A DNA stretch of 64,000 nt, taken from the NCBI RefSeq assembly GCF_002095465.1, contig NZ_MLFP01000009.1, positions 114,600-178,599 of the forward strand, read 5' to 3'. The notes under the pieces are model-generated. The model saw only the letters and a list, made by a program, of their open reading frames with translations. It did not search any database and was not told the origin of the DNA. Origin of the DNA: Pantoea rodasii. Lineage in GTDB: Bacteria; Pseudomonadota; Gammaproteobacteria; Enterobacterales; Enterobacteriaceae. Position 1 is the first letter of the stretch; every line of letters begins with the position of its first letter. Positions 25,784 through 34,755 of the stretch are shown here, one piece after another. The translations under genes and the position numbers were made by a program.

Positions 25784-25974
25784 CTGGGGTCGCTTTTGGG
25801 CTGTCGGTCCTCGCGCCGCTAGCGCGGTACCTTCACTTCACTCGTCAGCCGGGCGGACCGGCTCAGACGGAACATCCCTGTTCCGGCTGCGCCTTTCGCC
25901 AGCATCCATGCTGGCTCTCCTGGCTTCCTCACTCCGTTCAGCGCTGCGAAATGCCAGCCCAAAAGCGCCCCCAG
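25784..25974. repeat. Folded intergenic element with 20-base terminal inverted repeats and inner hairpins
   Basis: The outer arms (25784-25803 and 25955-25974) pair at 19 of 20 positions. Between them are four hairpins: CGCGC/GCGCG (25812-25826), AGCCGG/CCGGCT (25847-25863), CGGAACA-tccc-TGTTCCG (25868-25885) and GCCAGCA-tcca-TGCTGGC (25898-25915). I see no credible coding frame. The layout suits a structured RNA or a small non-autonomous repeat. It lies next to, and may be functionally tied to, the second repeat block at 25981-26195. Confidence 0.7.
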
Positions 25975-25980
25975 CCTGCT

Positions 25981-26195
25981 CTTAAGCTTCAGTGCAGACT
26001 GTTAAAAAGGACACGATAGTGGAGGCCGGAGCGCCTCTTCCCCTGAACATCCCCAGCTCGCACTTAAGCTTCAGTGGGTGTTGTTAAAAAGGGCACTATA
26101 GTGGAGGCCGGAGCGCCTCTGCTGCTGTAAGGGCCATCCGCAGCGCTGAGGCTTTTACGTTGGGCCCGGAGCCAGCTGCAGAGGTGCGCTGGCCC
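25981..26195. repeat. Imperfect tandem duplication and short form of the TTGTTAAAAAGG element
   Basis: A block of about 58 bases (CTTAAGCTTCAGTG ... GTTAAAAAGG ... GGAGGCCGGAGCGCCTCT) occurs at 25981-26038 and again at 26063-26120, period 82. The second copy continues into an element whose arms 26106-26127 and 26173-26194 pair over about 22 positions with few mismatches. The loop contains ATCCGCAGCGC and GAGGCTTTTACGTTGGGCC, which recur at 34802-34832. It is thus the short relative of the element at 34756-34980. Confidence 0.7.
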
Positions 26196-26220
26196 GCACT
26201 CCGACATTCTCACCCAAACG

Positions 26221-26250
26221 AAAAAAGCTGCCACTTTTAACAGTGACAGC
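26221..26250 (-). terminator. Terminator of the gluconate dehydrogenase operon
   Basis: On the minus strand GCTGtCACT and AGTGgCAGC form the stem, followed by TTTTTT. It lies about 90 bases beyond the cytochrome c stop and points in the same direction as the operon. Confidence 0.85.
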
Positions 26251-26338
26251 CCTAACGAATATGGCCTTAAATGACGCGCATTACGCCATAAATAGTGACC
26301 TTACGGCGGTTGGTGCAGTTTGTAGCGTGCATCTGGAA

Positions 26339-27736
26339 TCAATCTACACGCCTACGACGTATCAAGCGCCACACGACAATCACCACCAGCAACACAATGA
26401 TCGCGCCAATCATACCCGGCAGCATCATCGGTTGCAGGCGGGCCAGCAGCGGTGGATGACCGCCCTTCCTCACCCACGCCACATCTCCGGCGGTCACGGT
26501 AACAGCGGCATTACCGTAATGCGCTAACACGAAGTTGCTGATGTCGGCGACCTGCTGGTCATTCAACTTATCGACATACGACGGCGAACTGAAGCCCGGC
26601 ATCAACACCTGATGGTCAGTCGTGTCGCGCTGCACACCAAATAAAATGGCAGAGATCAGGTTATTCGGATTACGCAGTCCGGTTGCCGTGTTGTGGAACA
26701 GCGAAGGATAGGCCTGATTGGCGCTGCCTGCACCATCCGGCTGGTGACAGCTGGCACAGTTACCGCTGAATAACACCGCACCGTTATCCAGCGAGTGATT
26801 GGCGTTGTTCGGGTTGCGTCCGCGTATGCTGTTTTCCACATCATAAGGCGCGCCGTAGCTAAAGGCCGCCATGGTGTCGCCTTCATCACGAATCGGTGCG
26901 GTGCCTTTCAGGTAAGTGGCGATAGCATGCAGATCGCTGTCTGGCAGATATTGCAGACTGTGCTCGACCGCTTCCGCCATACCGCCTGCTGCCTGGTTTT
27001 TACCCGGTGCGCGACCAGTTTTCAGATACTGCACCAACTCGTCATCGCTCCAGCCCCCAATGCCGCTGACCGCATCCGAAGTGATATTCGGTGCATACCA
27101 GCTACCCAGTGGACCGCCAGCCAGCGGACGATCCTGCTGCTCCTGCATCATAAATCCGCGCGGAGTGTGGCAGGTATTACAGTGCGCCAGACCGTTGACC
27201 AGATAGTTACCGCGATTCCAGTCCGCGCTTTTACTGCCATCGTTCTGCCACATTTTGTCGTTAGCGAACATCATGTTCCAGAATCGCATGCTGAAACGCA
27301 GGTTGAACGGGAACGGCAGGTCGGTCTGAGGATTTTGCTGCGCCTGCGCTTTGACGCCATGCATCATGTAGTAATAAAGCGCGTGCAAATCTTCATCGGT
27401 CATCATGCTGTAGGAGGTGTAAGGCATCGCCGGATAGAGTTGCGCGCCGTCCGCACGTACGCCGTGACGCACCGCCTCGGAGAACTGCGCTTCGCTATAG
27501 TTGCCAATGCCGCTGCTGTCTGGCGTGATGTTGGTGGCGTAAATGGTGCCCATTGGCGAGGCAATACCATAGCCGCCGCTGTAAGCGGTTTTGCTGCCCG
27601 GCGCGGTGTGGCAGGCCTGGCAATCCGAAGCGGTAGCCACCTGCTCACCCTGACGCAGCAAATTCACATCCAAATTTTCAGCCTGCGCGCCAAACGCCAT
27701 CAGCGCGAACACGCTACCTGCAAGAAGTGTTTTCAT
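26339..27736 (-). CDS. Gluconate 2-dehydrogenase-type cytochrome c subunit (three haems)
   Basis: 465 residues with signal peptide (MKTLLAGSVFALMAFGAQA). Three CxxCH sites bind haem c: CQACH (39-43), CNTCH and CASCH. A C-terminal helix (MIGAIIVLLVVIVVWRLI) followed by RRRRVD anchors it to the periplasmic face of the inner membrane. It passes electrons from the flavoprotein to ubiquinone. I start at the ATG that overlaps the flavoprotein stop (ATGA); the frame upstream is a shadow. It is the last gene of the operon. Confidence 0.92.
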   Translation of the reverse strand: MKTLLAGSVFALMAFGAQAENLDVNLLRQGEQVATASDCQACHTAPGSKTAYSGGYGIASPMGTIYATNITPDSSGIGNYSEAQFSEAVRHGVRADGAQLYPAMPYTSYSMMTDEDLHALYYYMMHGVKAQAQQNPQTDLPFPFNLRFSMRFWNMMFANDKMWQNDGSKSADWNRGNYLVNGLAHCNTCHTPRGFMMQEQQDRPLAGGPLGSWYAPNITSDAVSGIGGWSDDELVQYLKTGRAPGKNQAAGGMAEAVEHSLQYLPDSDLHAIATYLKGTAPIRDEGDTMAAFSYGAPYDVENSIRGRNPNNANHSLDNGAVLFSGNCASCHQPDGAGSANQAYPSLFHNTATGLRNPNNLISAILFGVQRDTTDHQVLMPGFSSPSYVDKLNDQQVADISNFVLAHYGNAAVTVTAGDVAWVRKGGHPPLLARLQPMMLPGMIGAIIVLLVVIVVWRLIRRRRVD

Positions 27737-29388
27737 ACGAACTCCTTCATGCGCAGACTGATGTCGTGTGCCGCTTTCAGGCCCAGCGCCGCCATGGTCA
27801 GCGTACTGTTCACCACGCTGGCGGAAGGGATCGCTCCGCCGCCTGGCAGCCACAGGTTTTCATGGTCAAACGCACGACAGTTGCCGTCCACCACCGCATC
27901 TTTGCCGCTTTTGCCCATGATCACGCCGCCCATAATATGGTTGTTGGCGTTCAGGCCTTTGCTGATGGCGAACTCTTTGCCGTTAAACAACTTGCCGATG
28001 TTTTCCAGTTGATCATGCGACACTTCCGCGCCCTTACGCACATAATCACCGACGTCGTAATAGATATCCGGGCACGCCAGGCCGTGCGGATCTTTGCGGG
28101 TTTTACTCAGGGTGAGACGGTTTTCCGGGTCCGGTAGCGGTTCGAGGCTGATGGAGATATCGACGCTGTGCACCGAGCGATAGCGAATCTCCTCATCCAG
28201 CGCCTTGCCGACTAACCCTTTCTTCAGCGCCTGCTGCGTTGCCGCCACTACACGCGAGATGTTGTTCAAAATCATTTTGTTGGCAGAGTAATCACGGCGG
28301 AACTCGCCATCGCGATAGCCGACCATGCAGCTGCTTTGTGCCGGTCCACGTCCCAGCCACACCGGTTCTTCGGTGAGGAACGAGCAGTGGAAACCGGAGT
28401 GGTCCATCATATTACGGCCGACCATATCGGAGCCGTTGGCAATGCCGTTCGGGTTACCGCCGTTGGCTGCCAGCAGCAGCAAGCGCGGGGTTTCGATGCC
28501 GTTACAGGCCAGTGCGAACGCCTTACCGCTGGCTTTGTGCGAAGCGCCTGCAGCGTCTTTCCAGTGCACGGCGGTGATGCGGTTGTTGCCGTCGGTATCG
28601 ATTTTATAAACCACCGCTTCGGCCAGCACCACTGCGCCATTACGCTCGGCGCGTTCGATGTGGTGGATGCCGTTGTACATCGCACCGATCGGGCAGATTG
28701 GCTGGCAGTTATTGTTGCCACAACAGGTTGGACGCCCTTCCCACGGCCGCGTGCTGCGCCCTTGCGGGATCGGCACCAGGTTATAACCGTGCGGATTCAC
28801 CACGCTGGCGAAGTAGTTATCACCATGTGCGAACGACACCATATCCATTGGATACGGCTGGCTGCGTTCAACCGGCGATTGCATATGCGGATCGTTTGGT
28901 CCCGCGACGCCAATTTCGTTTTCGGCGCGGCAATACCACGGCTCTAACTCGTCGTAACTGATAGGCCAGTCACGTCCCACGCCGTATTTCGATTCCATCA
29001 CGAAATCGCTGGGGTGATGACGCCAACACGATGCCGCCCAGTGCCAGGTGGTGCCACCAACGGTGCGCAGATAACCCTGCTGGAAGCTGGAGGCGTTGGG
29101 GCCCGTGACATTGACGTAGTTATTGGGCGGGAAATAGAGCGGCGCGGGTGCGAATTTGGACTGTGGATACAGCCCCTGAAAATCTGAACCCGCGCGATTA
29201 GCGAACGGCATATTGCGCCAGTTTTCGACCGCTTGCGCGCGGTCAATACGTAAACCTGCTTCCAGTACCAGCACCGAGTAGCCCTGACTGACGAGTTCGT
29301 TCGCCATCAATCCACCGACCACACCTGAGCCCACAATCACAATGTCTGCGGAGGCATCACCCTGCGCAGTAAAAGTTGGTTTTTTCAT
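27733..29388 (-). CDS. Gluconate 2-dehydrogenase-type flavoprotein (GMC oxidoreductase)
   Basis: 551 residues. The FAD loop is VGSGVVGGLMANELV (about 19-33) followed by VLEAG. The GMC C-terminal part has GGAIPSASVVNSTLTMAALGLKAA with the usual His/Asn region (NNHIMGGVIMGKSG). CCGNNNCQPICPIGAMYNG suggests a Cys cluster as in the membrane-bound sugar acid dehydrogenases. It oxidises gluconate to 2-ketogluconate, or 2-ketogluconate further; the sequence does not tell these apart. Start MKKPTFTAQGDASADIV. The small Tat subunit precedes it by 28 bases. Confidence 0.9.
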   Translation of the reverse strand: MKKPTFTAQGDASADIVIVGSGVVGGLMANELVSQGYSVLVLEAGLRIDRAQAVENWRNMPFANRAGSDFQGLYPQSKFAPAPLYFPPNNYVNVTGPNASSFQQGYLRTVGGTTWHWAASCWRHHPSDFVMESKYGVGRDWPISYDELEPWYCRAENEIGVAGPNDPHMQSPVERSQPYPMDMVSFAHGDNYFASVVNPHGYNLVPIPQGRSTRPWEGRPTCCGNNNCQPICPIGAMYNGIHHIERAERNGAVVLAEAVVYKIDTDGNNRITAVHWKDAAGASHKASGKAFALACNGIETPRLLLLAANGGNPNGIANGSDMVGRNMMDHSGFHCSFLTEEPVWLGRGPAQSSCMVGYRDGEFRRDYSANKMILNNISRVVAATQQALKKGLVGKALDEEIRYRSVHSVDISISLEPLPDPENRLTLSKTRKDPHGLACPDIYYDVGDYVRKGAEVSHDQLENIGKLFNGKEFAISKGLNANNHIMGGVIMGKSGKDAVVDGNCRAFDHENLWLPGGGAIPSASVVNSTLTMAALGLKAAHDISLRMKEFV

Positions 29389-29416
29389 GATTTTTCGTCG
29401 TTTTAGTTTTAGGAAA

Positions 29417-29983
29417 TTACAACTGTTCGAGATGACCGTCGTGCTCATCCGGTACCGGAGCCGTCCACCAGATTGGGCCGTTGCCGCAATACGTCGGCAC
29501 CACCAGGCCATCGCTGACCGTCTGATACATCAGCGCCTGTTTATAGGCCACCAGGGTGCCGTGATAGTCATCCCCGACTGTGCCCGTGTACCAGGCAGTG
29601 ACAATTTGATAGAGGAAATCGTGCAGGCCTGCATCACTGGCTTTTGCCAGGAGATCCTGGGCGCTGATTTGCGGAGTGATCAGCGTGCTGAGTTGTGCGA
29701 GACGCGGCACAAACTGCGCGTCACGCTGCGCCAGAACTTCATAAAAGCGTGCGGCGAGCACTACATCGAGATGCTTGTGTTCGGTGATCGCCTGTGAAAC
29801 CTGCACAAACTGTTTTACTGCGTCGCTGGCGTGAATCACGCTGGCGGCAAACGCCCGCCCCGGCAGGGCTGCGACCGCGCCAGTGACGGTTAATCCGAGT
29901 GTGGCGAGCAGGAATTCCCTGCGAGTGGAACCGGTTCCATTTTTACTGACAGAAACGGTTTCGGGTGCAAAATGTCGTTTCAT
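29417..29983 (-). CDS. Gluconate 2-dehydrogenase-type small (gamma) subunit, Tat substrate
   Basis: 188 residues. The twin-arginine signal TRREFLLATLGLTVTGAVAA (about 20-39) sends the folded flavoprotein complex to the periplasm, since the large subunit lacks its own signal. Family members are the gluconate 2-dehydrogenase subunit 3 group. The start MKRHFAPETVSVSKNGTG is preceded by CAGG. It is the first gene of the three-gene operon; the upstream 200 bases are AT-rich and should hold the promoter. Confidence 0.9.
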   Translation of the reverse strand: MKRHFAPETVSVSKNGTGSTRREFLLATLGLTVTGAVAALPGRAFAASVIHASDAVKQFVQVSQAITEHKHLDVVLAARFYEVLAQRDAQFVPRLAQLSTLITPQISAQDLLAKASDAGLHDFLYQIVTAWYTGTVGDDYHGTLVAYKQALMYQTVSDGLVVPTYCGNGPIWWTAPVPDEHDGHLEQL

Positions 29984-30185
29984 GGGGTTACCTGATGCTG
30001 AGACAAAAGAGGAGAAAGCCAACCGGCGCTATCCTAACCACTAAGTTGCAAAACTGTTATCAGGATTTGAACGAAATCCCATTAAACGGTGTGGATTTAG
30101 CTCTAAATGATAATTTAGCTCAAAAATTGTTGGGTTTGGGATAGTTGCGAGGAGGGATTGGATGTGGGTAAATTTTATTCAATCA

Positions 30186-30401
30186 CTAAGGATCAAAGTC
30201 AATTTCAGCAACACTGGGCATAGCAAGTGCATCCTGAATATTGCGTCGCTTAACGATAAAATTTTTTTTAACTTGGATTGTCAATGAAATCTGGATCGCT
30301 TCTCTACCCTCCATGATATGCACAAGGCATTCTTCAGCCTGTATCTTAGCAGCAGATTTTTTTTGATTGGGTAAACAACCTGTAATAGTCAATATTCTCA
30401 T
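30186..30401 (-). CDS. Small hypothetical protein
   Basis: 71 residues from MRILTITGCLPNQKKSAAKI, with a strong AGGAG four to five bases before the ATG; the frame is open 17 codons further upstream. It has many basic and beta-forming residues (IQISLTIQVKKNFIVKRRN). ITGC resembles a lipobox, but the leader is too short for a normal lipoprotein signal. GC content is low. I do not recognise it. It stands alone between the gluconate dehydrogenase operon and the LacI gene, on the same strand. Confidence 0.5.
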   Translation of the reverse strand: MRILTITGCLPNQKKSAAKIQAEECLVHIMEGREAIQISLTIQVKKNFIVKRRNIQDALAMPSVAEIDFDP

Positions 30402-30516
30402 CCCCCTCCTGTTTAAGCGAAGAATTGTATGTTTGATGTGCCAGTGATTCATCTTATCAGCACTTCATTTTCTTAAAATACAGATGTGGCTGGTAATCAT
30501 CATTATTGCCTTATCA

Positions 30517-31539
30517 CTATGAAAAATAAGAATAGCGGTGATAAATCAGCAGCGGCGTTTTCACATCCTCCGGCAAGCGCTCACTCAGCGGCCGTTCAAA
30601 TATCGCCAGGCACTGCTCGATCTCGCGCCGCATGTCATGCCCCAGCACCATATCCATCGTGCCTGTCTCCAGCAGTAAGCGACTCGATTCACTCAACTCA
30701 TGCCCGGTGAAAATAACCTGATCCTGCACACCAAACGCTTCCAGCGCTTTGGCCACGCCTTCATTGCCGCCCGCCGTGTTGTAAATTCCGGCCAGCGGCT
30801 TCCCCTCTTCCAGCCACTTTTTCACGCTGTGCCGGGCGGTTTCGGCTTCGTCGTTAATGTTGACGCGATCGCGAATTGTCAGCCACGGGAAAGCCTCACG
30901 CAGCACGCGTCGAAACCCGATTTCGCGATCCTCTTGCGTGCGATAAGTCGAACTGCAAATCAGCAGGATGTTGCCCGGCTGTTGCTGCGGCAGCATACGC
31001 CCCATAAACCAACCGGCAGTCGCACCTGAAGCGGTCTGATCGATACCCACATAAGCGGTACGCCGCGAATTGGGCAGATCGCTGGTGAGGCAAATCACCT
31101 GCACACCATCATCAATGGCGGTTTTCACCACTCGATTGATCTTCACATCATCACGACACACCAAAATAATGCCGCTAGCCTCACTGGCGCGGCGTTCAAT
31201 CAGCTGGCTGAAACGGTCAGCGTTGAATTGCGCACTCGGCAACGTATCCAGTGTGATGTGCAGTTCTGGACGCTCGCGCGTTACCGCGCGTGCATGCAAC
31301 TCAAGCTGAGCGACGAAGCTGGTGCCGGATTCGCACACAATCGCGATACGTTTTGCCGTTCCACGATGACCTTCTGTGTCACTCAGCCCTAATCGCACCA
31401 TCGCATTTTCAACTTTCTTGCGCGTCACCTCGCGCACGCCTTGCCGCCCATTCAGCACACGGTCAACGGTGGCAGGACTGACGCCCGCTTCGTGCGCGAT
31501 GTCTTTAATCGATGGCGATTTCCAGTTTTGCAGCGTCAT
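30517..31539 (-). CDS. LacI-family transcriptional regulator
   Basis: 340 residues. The DNA-binding part is SIKDIAHEAGVSPATVDRVLNGRQGV; Asp-Arg at TVDRVLN is the variant seen in sugar- and inositol-type regulators. The periplasmic-binding-like ligand domain follows (IAIVCESGTSF, GIDQTASGATAGWFMGRML). It is divergent from the IolG-like dehydrogenase, 238 bases away, and probably controls it. The effector is likely a sugar or cyclitol; this is inferred from the neighbour. Confidence 0.9.
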   Translation of the reverse strand: MTLQNWKSPSIKDIAHEAGVSPATVDRVLNGRQGVREVTRKKVENAMVRLGLSDTEGHRGTAKRIAIVCESGTSFVAQLELHARAVTRERPELHITLDTLPSAQFNADRFSQLIERRASEASGIILVCRDDVKINRVVKTAIDDGVQVICLTSDLPNSRRTAYVGIDQTASGATAGWFMGRMLPQQQPGNILLICSSTYRTQEDREIGFRRVLREAFPWLTIRDRVNINDEAETARHSVKKWLEEGKPLAGIYNTAGGNEGVAKALEAFGVQDQVIFTGHELSESSRLLLETGTMDMVLGHDMRREIEQCLAIFERPLSERLPEDVKTPLLIYHRYSYFS

Positions 31540-31777
31540 GATCTTTCCTGATGTTTTTCACCTCATGGGTGAAACAGTAGCTTGAGAAGACGCTAATAAT
31601 CAAATCGTTATAACTCCATGAATCAAGTGAATTAACTACTTTTTGATGTCATTAACCTCAAATTTTCATGTGATCCGCCTCATCCTTTCAGCATCCGTTT
31701 CAGGCTTTCCTTTGACTAAAAACTTCACGAATACGCTTAATAGCGCCATCACCTGTCGCCCTCATAGGAAATAAAAA

Positions 31778-32776
31778 ATGCTCAATGTTGCTCTCTTAGG
31801 TGCTGGCCGTATTGGACAGATTCACGCCGGGAATATCGCAGGACATCCGCAATGTCGCCTGGCGTTTGTAATGGATGTCTACGCACCTGCTGCCAATGCG
31901 CTGGCCGAGAAATATGGTGCCAAAGTGGCGGATCTCGACACCATTCTGGCAGACAGTTCGATTGATCTGGTGGCGATTTGCAGCGCAACTAATACTCATG
32001 CGGATTTGATTGAAGCTACCGCGCGTGCCAATAAAGCCATTTTCTGTGAGAAGCCCGTGGATTTAAGTTTGCAGCGCGTGCAGAGCTGTTTAGCCACGGT
32101 GCGTGAAGCAGGCGTGCCATTGATGGTTGGCTTTAACCGTCGCTTTGACCCGAGCATGGCGCATTTACAGGCGTGTCTGCGTGATGGCGAGATTGGTGAA
32201 ACCGAACTGGTGACCATTAGCTCACGTGATCCGGGCGCACCGCCTGCTGAGTACGTTAAAGTCTCAGGCGGCCTGTTCCGCGATATGACCATTCATGATT
32301 TCGACATGGCGCGCTGGTTGTTAAATGAAGAGCCGGTATCGGTGTACGCCAGTGCGTCGGCACTGGTTGATCCCGAGGTTAAAGCCTTGGGCGATGTCGA
32401 TACCGCAGTGGTCACGCTGACCTGTGCCAGCGGCAAGATGGCGGTGATCACCAACAGCCGTCGTGCCAGCTACGGTTACGATCAACGTATTGAAGTGCAC
32501 GGCAGCGAAGGGATGTTGCAGGTAACCAATCAGCTGGAATCACAATTGGTGAAATCCGTAGCAAATGGCGTGGTGGCGCAAAAGCCGCAGCACTTCTTCC
32601 TGCAGCGTTATGCCGATGCTTACCGCAATGAACTGGCGACCCTCATTGAGACGCTGGCAAAAGGCGAAGTCCTGTACCCTGGCGGGAATGATGGGTTGCA
32701 GGCGTTATTACTGGCGGATGCAGCGTTGGAGTCATTGAAAACCGGCAAACCGGTCGCACCGCAGTCGCTACTGTAA
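31778..32776 (+). CDS. iolG: Inositol 2-dehydrogenase-like oxidoreductase (Gfo/Idh/MocA family)
   Basis: 332 residues. The NAD-binding loop is LLGAGRIGQIHAGNI and the family motif CEKPVDLS carries the catalytic Lys; GGLFRDMTIHDFDMARWLL supplies the His/Asp partners typical of inositol dehydrogenases. It oxidises myo-inositol or a similar polyol to the 2-keto form. No other iol genes are adjacent, so the gene may serve another cyclitol or sugar. Start ATG 31778 follows CATAGGAAATAAAAA. Confidence 0.87.
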   Translation: MLNVALLGAGRIGQIHAGNIAGHPQCRLAFVMDVYAPAANALAEKYGAKVADLDTILADSSIDLVAICSATNTHADLIEATARANKAIFCEKPVDLSLQRVQSCLATVREAGVPLMVGFNRRFDPSMAHLQACLRDGEIGETELVTISSRDPGAPPAEYVKVSGGLFRDMTIHDFDMARWLLNEEPVSVYASASALVDPEVKALGDVDTAVVTLTCASGKMAVITNSRRASYGYDQRIEVHGSEGMLQVTNQLESQLVKSVANGVVAQKPQHFFLQRYADAYRNELATLIETLAKGEVLYPGGNDGLQALLLADAALESLKTGKPVAPQSLL

Positions 32777-32945
32777 GGCGGTGCTGATAAGGGGCGAACC
32801 CTGGTCCGTCCCTTCAACAACGCCCAATAAAGATGGAAGCTTGATTGAAAGCTCACTGAAGCTTAAGCAAACCGGCCATAATGCGACACATGCAGCATTG
32901 TGTTGCCCATTTATGCCGATGTTAAGCAGCCAAAACGCAAATGCT

Positions 32946-32971
32946 TCAGGGCGTCTCTTAAGACGCCCTGA
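32946..32971. terminator. Hairpin between convergent iolG-like and pirin genes
   Basis: TCAGGGCGTCT-ctta-AGACGCCCTGA is a perfect 11-base stem six bases beyond the pirin stop and 170 beyond the dehydrogenase stop. It has no long T run on either strand, but its place between convergent genes suggests a two-way transcription barrier. Confidence 0.6.
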
Positions 32972-32977
32972 TTTGAC

Positions 32978-33703
32978 TTAACGCTTTGGATGATTCACTT
33001 CCAGCGGACGCAGGTCAAACAGCAAGACTTCTGCATCATCGCCATGGCTGAACTGCAGCGCTGACTCATTACGCACACGCGCACCGTCACCTTCCTTGAA
33101 TTTCACACCGTTCACTTCGATGCTTCCACGCGCCACATGAATATAGGCATAGCGATCGGCATCCAGTGCGAAGGTCTGCTGCTCGTCGCCATCAAAGAAA
33201 CCAGCATAAATGCGGATATCCTGACGCACGCTTAGCGAGCCGTTATCCCCTTCCGGCGAGATAATCAAACGCAGCTGACCGCGTTTCTCACTCTCCGCGA
33301 CGGAGATTTGCTGGTAGCCCGGTTGAGTGTCACGCTCGCCTGGTACAATCCAGATTTGCAGAAAGTGCACGTTATCGCTTTTCGAGTGGTTGAACTCGCT
33401 GTGCGTCACACCGCTACCCGCGCTCATCAACTGCACGTCGCCGGGGACGATAACTGATCCGGTGCCCATTGAATCTTTATGCTCCAGCGCGCCGTCCAGC
33501 ACATAGGAGATGATCTCCATGTTGTTGTGCGGGTGCGCACCAAAACCGCGACCCGGTGCAACACGGTCATCGTTGATCACCAGCAGATCGGAAAAACCGG
33601 CCTGTTTTGGATCCCAGTAACTGGCGAAAGAAAAAGTGTGGTGTGAGTTCAGCCAACCGTGGTCACCCACTCCGCGTTGCTCTGACAGACGTTGTTCAAT
33701 CAT
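32978..33703 (-). CDS. Pirin-family protein (YhhW-like quercetinase)
   Basis: 241 residues, bicupin. The metal ligands are seen in GFGAHPHNNMEI (two His) and GVTHSEFNHS (His and Glu). YhhW of E. coli cleaves quercetin in vitro; the natural role is unknown. The start MIEQRLSEQRGVGDHGWLNS has AGGAGCAAACC upstream. It is divergent from a LysR gene 123 bases away, which probably controls it. This pair is common in enterobacteria. Confidence 0.9.
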   Translation of the reverse strand: MIEQRLSEQRGVGDHGWLNSHHTFSFASYWDPKQAGFSDLLVINDDRVAPGRGFGAHPHNNMEIISYVLDGALEHKDSMGTGSVIVPGDVQLMSAGSGVTHSEFNHSKSDNVHFLQIWIVPGERDTQPGYQQISVAESEKRGQLRLIISPEGDNGSLSVRQDIRIYAGFFDGDEQQTFALDADRYAYIHVARGSIEVNGVKFKEGDGARVRNESALQFSHGDDAEVLLFDLRPLEVNHPKR

Positions 33704-33826
33704 GGTTTGCTCCTCAAATGTGCGGTGGAAAGACGTTTTCCCTTCCGAATGAGGATAAGTATACGTAAACTAATTTGCTCAACAATGCGCTAACCTGACA
33801 ATGACTGTCACCGATAAGTGGACAAT

Positions 33827-34705
33827 ATGCAGATAGAAGATCTTCGCATTTATGTGGCGGTTATTAAGGCCGGAAACTTCACCGCCGCCGCCGAACAGTT
33901 GATGCTGTCGAAGCAGTACGTCAGCCGCCGTATTGCTGCGCTGGAGGAATCACTTGGCGCGCGCCTGCTGAATCGCAACACGCGTAAGCTGTCAGTGACG
34001 GATAACGGTCAGGTGTTTGCCCAACACGCGCAGCGTATTCTTGATGATGTGCAGGAAGCCGAGCTGGCGGTATCCGGGCGACAGCAGGTGTTGCAGGGCA
34101 GCTTTCGACTCAGCGTGCCGATGTCTTTTGGTATCAGTCATTTATCGCCCTATATCGCCGAGTTCCTTAGCCAGCATCCGGGATTGCAGTTCCAGGTGGA
34201 ACTGGCGGATCGCTATGTCGATATGGTCGGCGAAGGCTTTGATATGGCGATCCGTATTGGCACCCTGCCTGACTCCAGCCTGATCGCCAAACGTCTGGGC
34301 GTATTTCGCCGCGTGATCTGCGGCAGCCCGTCATACATTCAGGGCGCGGGCGCACCACGTGAACCGGAGGATCTGCTCAATCACGCCTGTTTACGCTACG
34401 GACGTGAAAGCCAGACCGGTTGGGAACTGTTTAACGGTGATCAACGTAAGGTGATGGCGGTGCAAGGCCCGATGGTGAGCAATAATGGTGAGATGTTGCG
34501 TGATGCGGCGATGGCGGGATTAGGATTAATTCTGCTGCCGGAGTTTATCGTGGCACCGGCCTTAACCAGCGGTGATCTGATGACCGTGCTGGATGAGTGG
34601 CAGCCTTCCTCACTCAACCTGAACGCGCTTTATCCACAGCATCGTCAGCGCAGTGAAGTGAACAGAGTTTTTATGGCGTTTTTGCAGGAAAAGTTGGCAG
34701 GATAA
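33827..34705 (+). CDS. LysR-family regulator beside the pirin gene
   Basis: 292 residues from ATG (MQIEDLRIYVAVIKAGNFTA); a GTG three codons earlier is open too. The helix-turn-helix is AAAEQLMLSKQYVSRRIAALEESLG, and the effector domain has the PMSFGISHLSPYIAEFL and DMAIRIGTLPDSSLIAKRL pattern of the aromatic/quinone-type group. Being divergent, it most likely controls the pirin gene. The inducer is unknown. Confidence 0.9.
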   Translation: MQIEDLRIYVAVIKAGNFTAAAEQLMLSKQYVSRRIAALEESLGARLLNRNTRKLSVTDNGQVFAQHAQRILDDVQEAELAVSGRQQVLQGSFRLSVPMSFGISHLSPYIAEFLSQHPGLQFQVELADRYVDMVGEGFDMAIRIGTLPDSSLIAKRLGVFRRVICGSPSYIQGAGAPREPEDLLNHACLRYGRESQTGWELFNGDQRKVMAVQGPMVSNNGEMLRDAAMAGLGLILLPEFIVAPALTSGDLMTVLDEWQPSSLNLNALYPQHRQRSEVNRVFMAFLQEKLAG

Positions 34706-34755
34706 CGCAGCTTAAAATCCCAACCTGCTGAGAAGCACAAGCATGTGTTGTTAAA

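Noticed and set aside
25771..26019. 82-codon open frame across the folded element
   Set aside because: Its frame runs through the hairpins, has no ribosome site and no domain; the sequence is better explained by its pairing.
26795..28012. 405-codon open frame on the plus strand opposite the cytochrome c and flavoprotein genes
   Set aside because: It is antisense to two well-supported genes, has no recognisable domain and is rich in His, Arg and Val, as expected of a shadow frame in GC-rich DNA.
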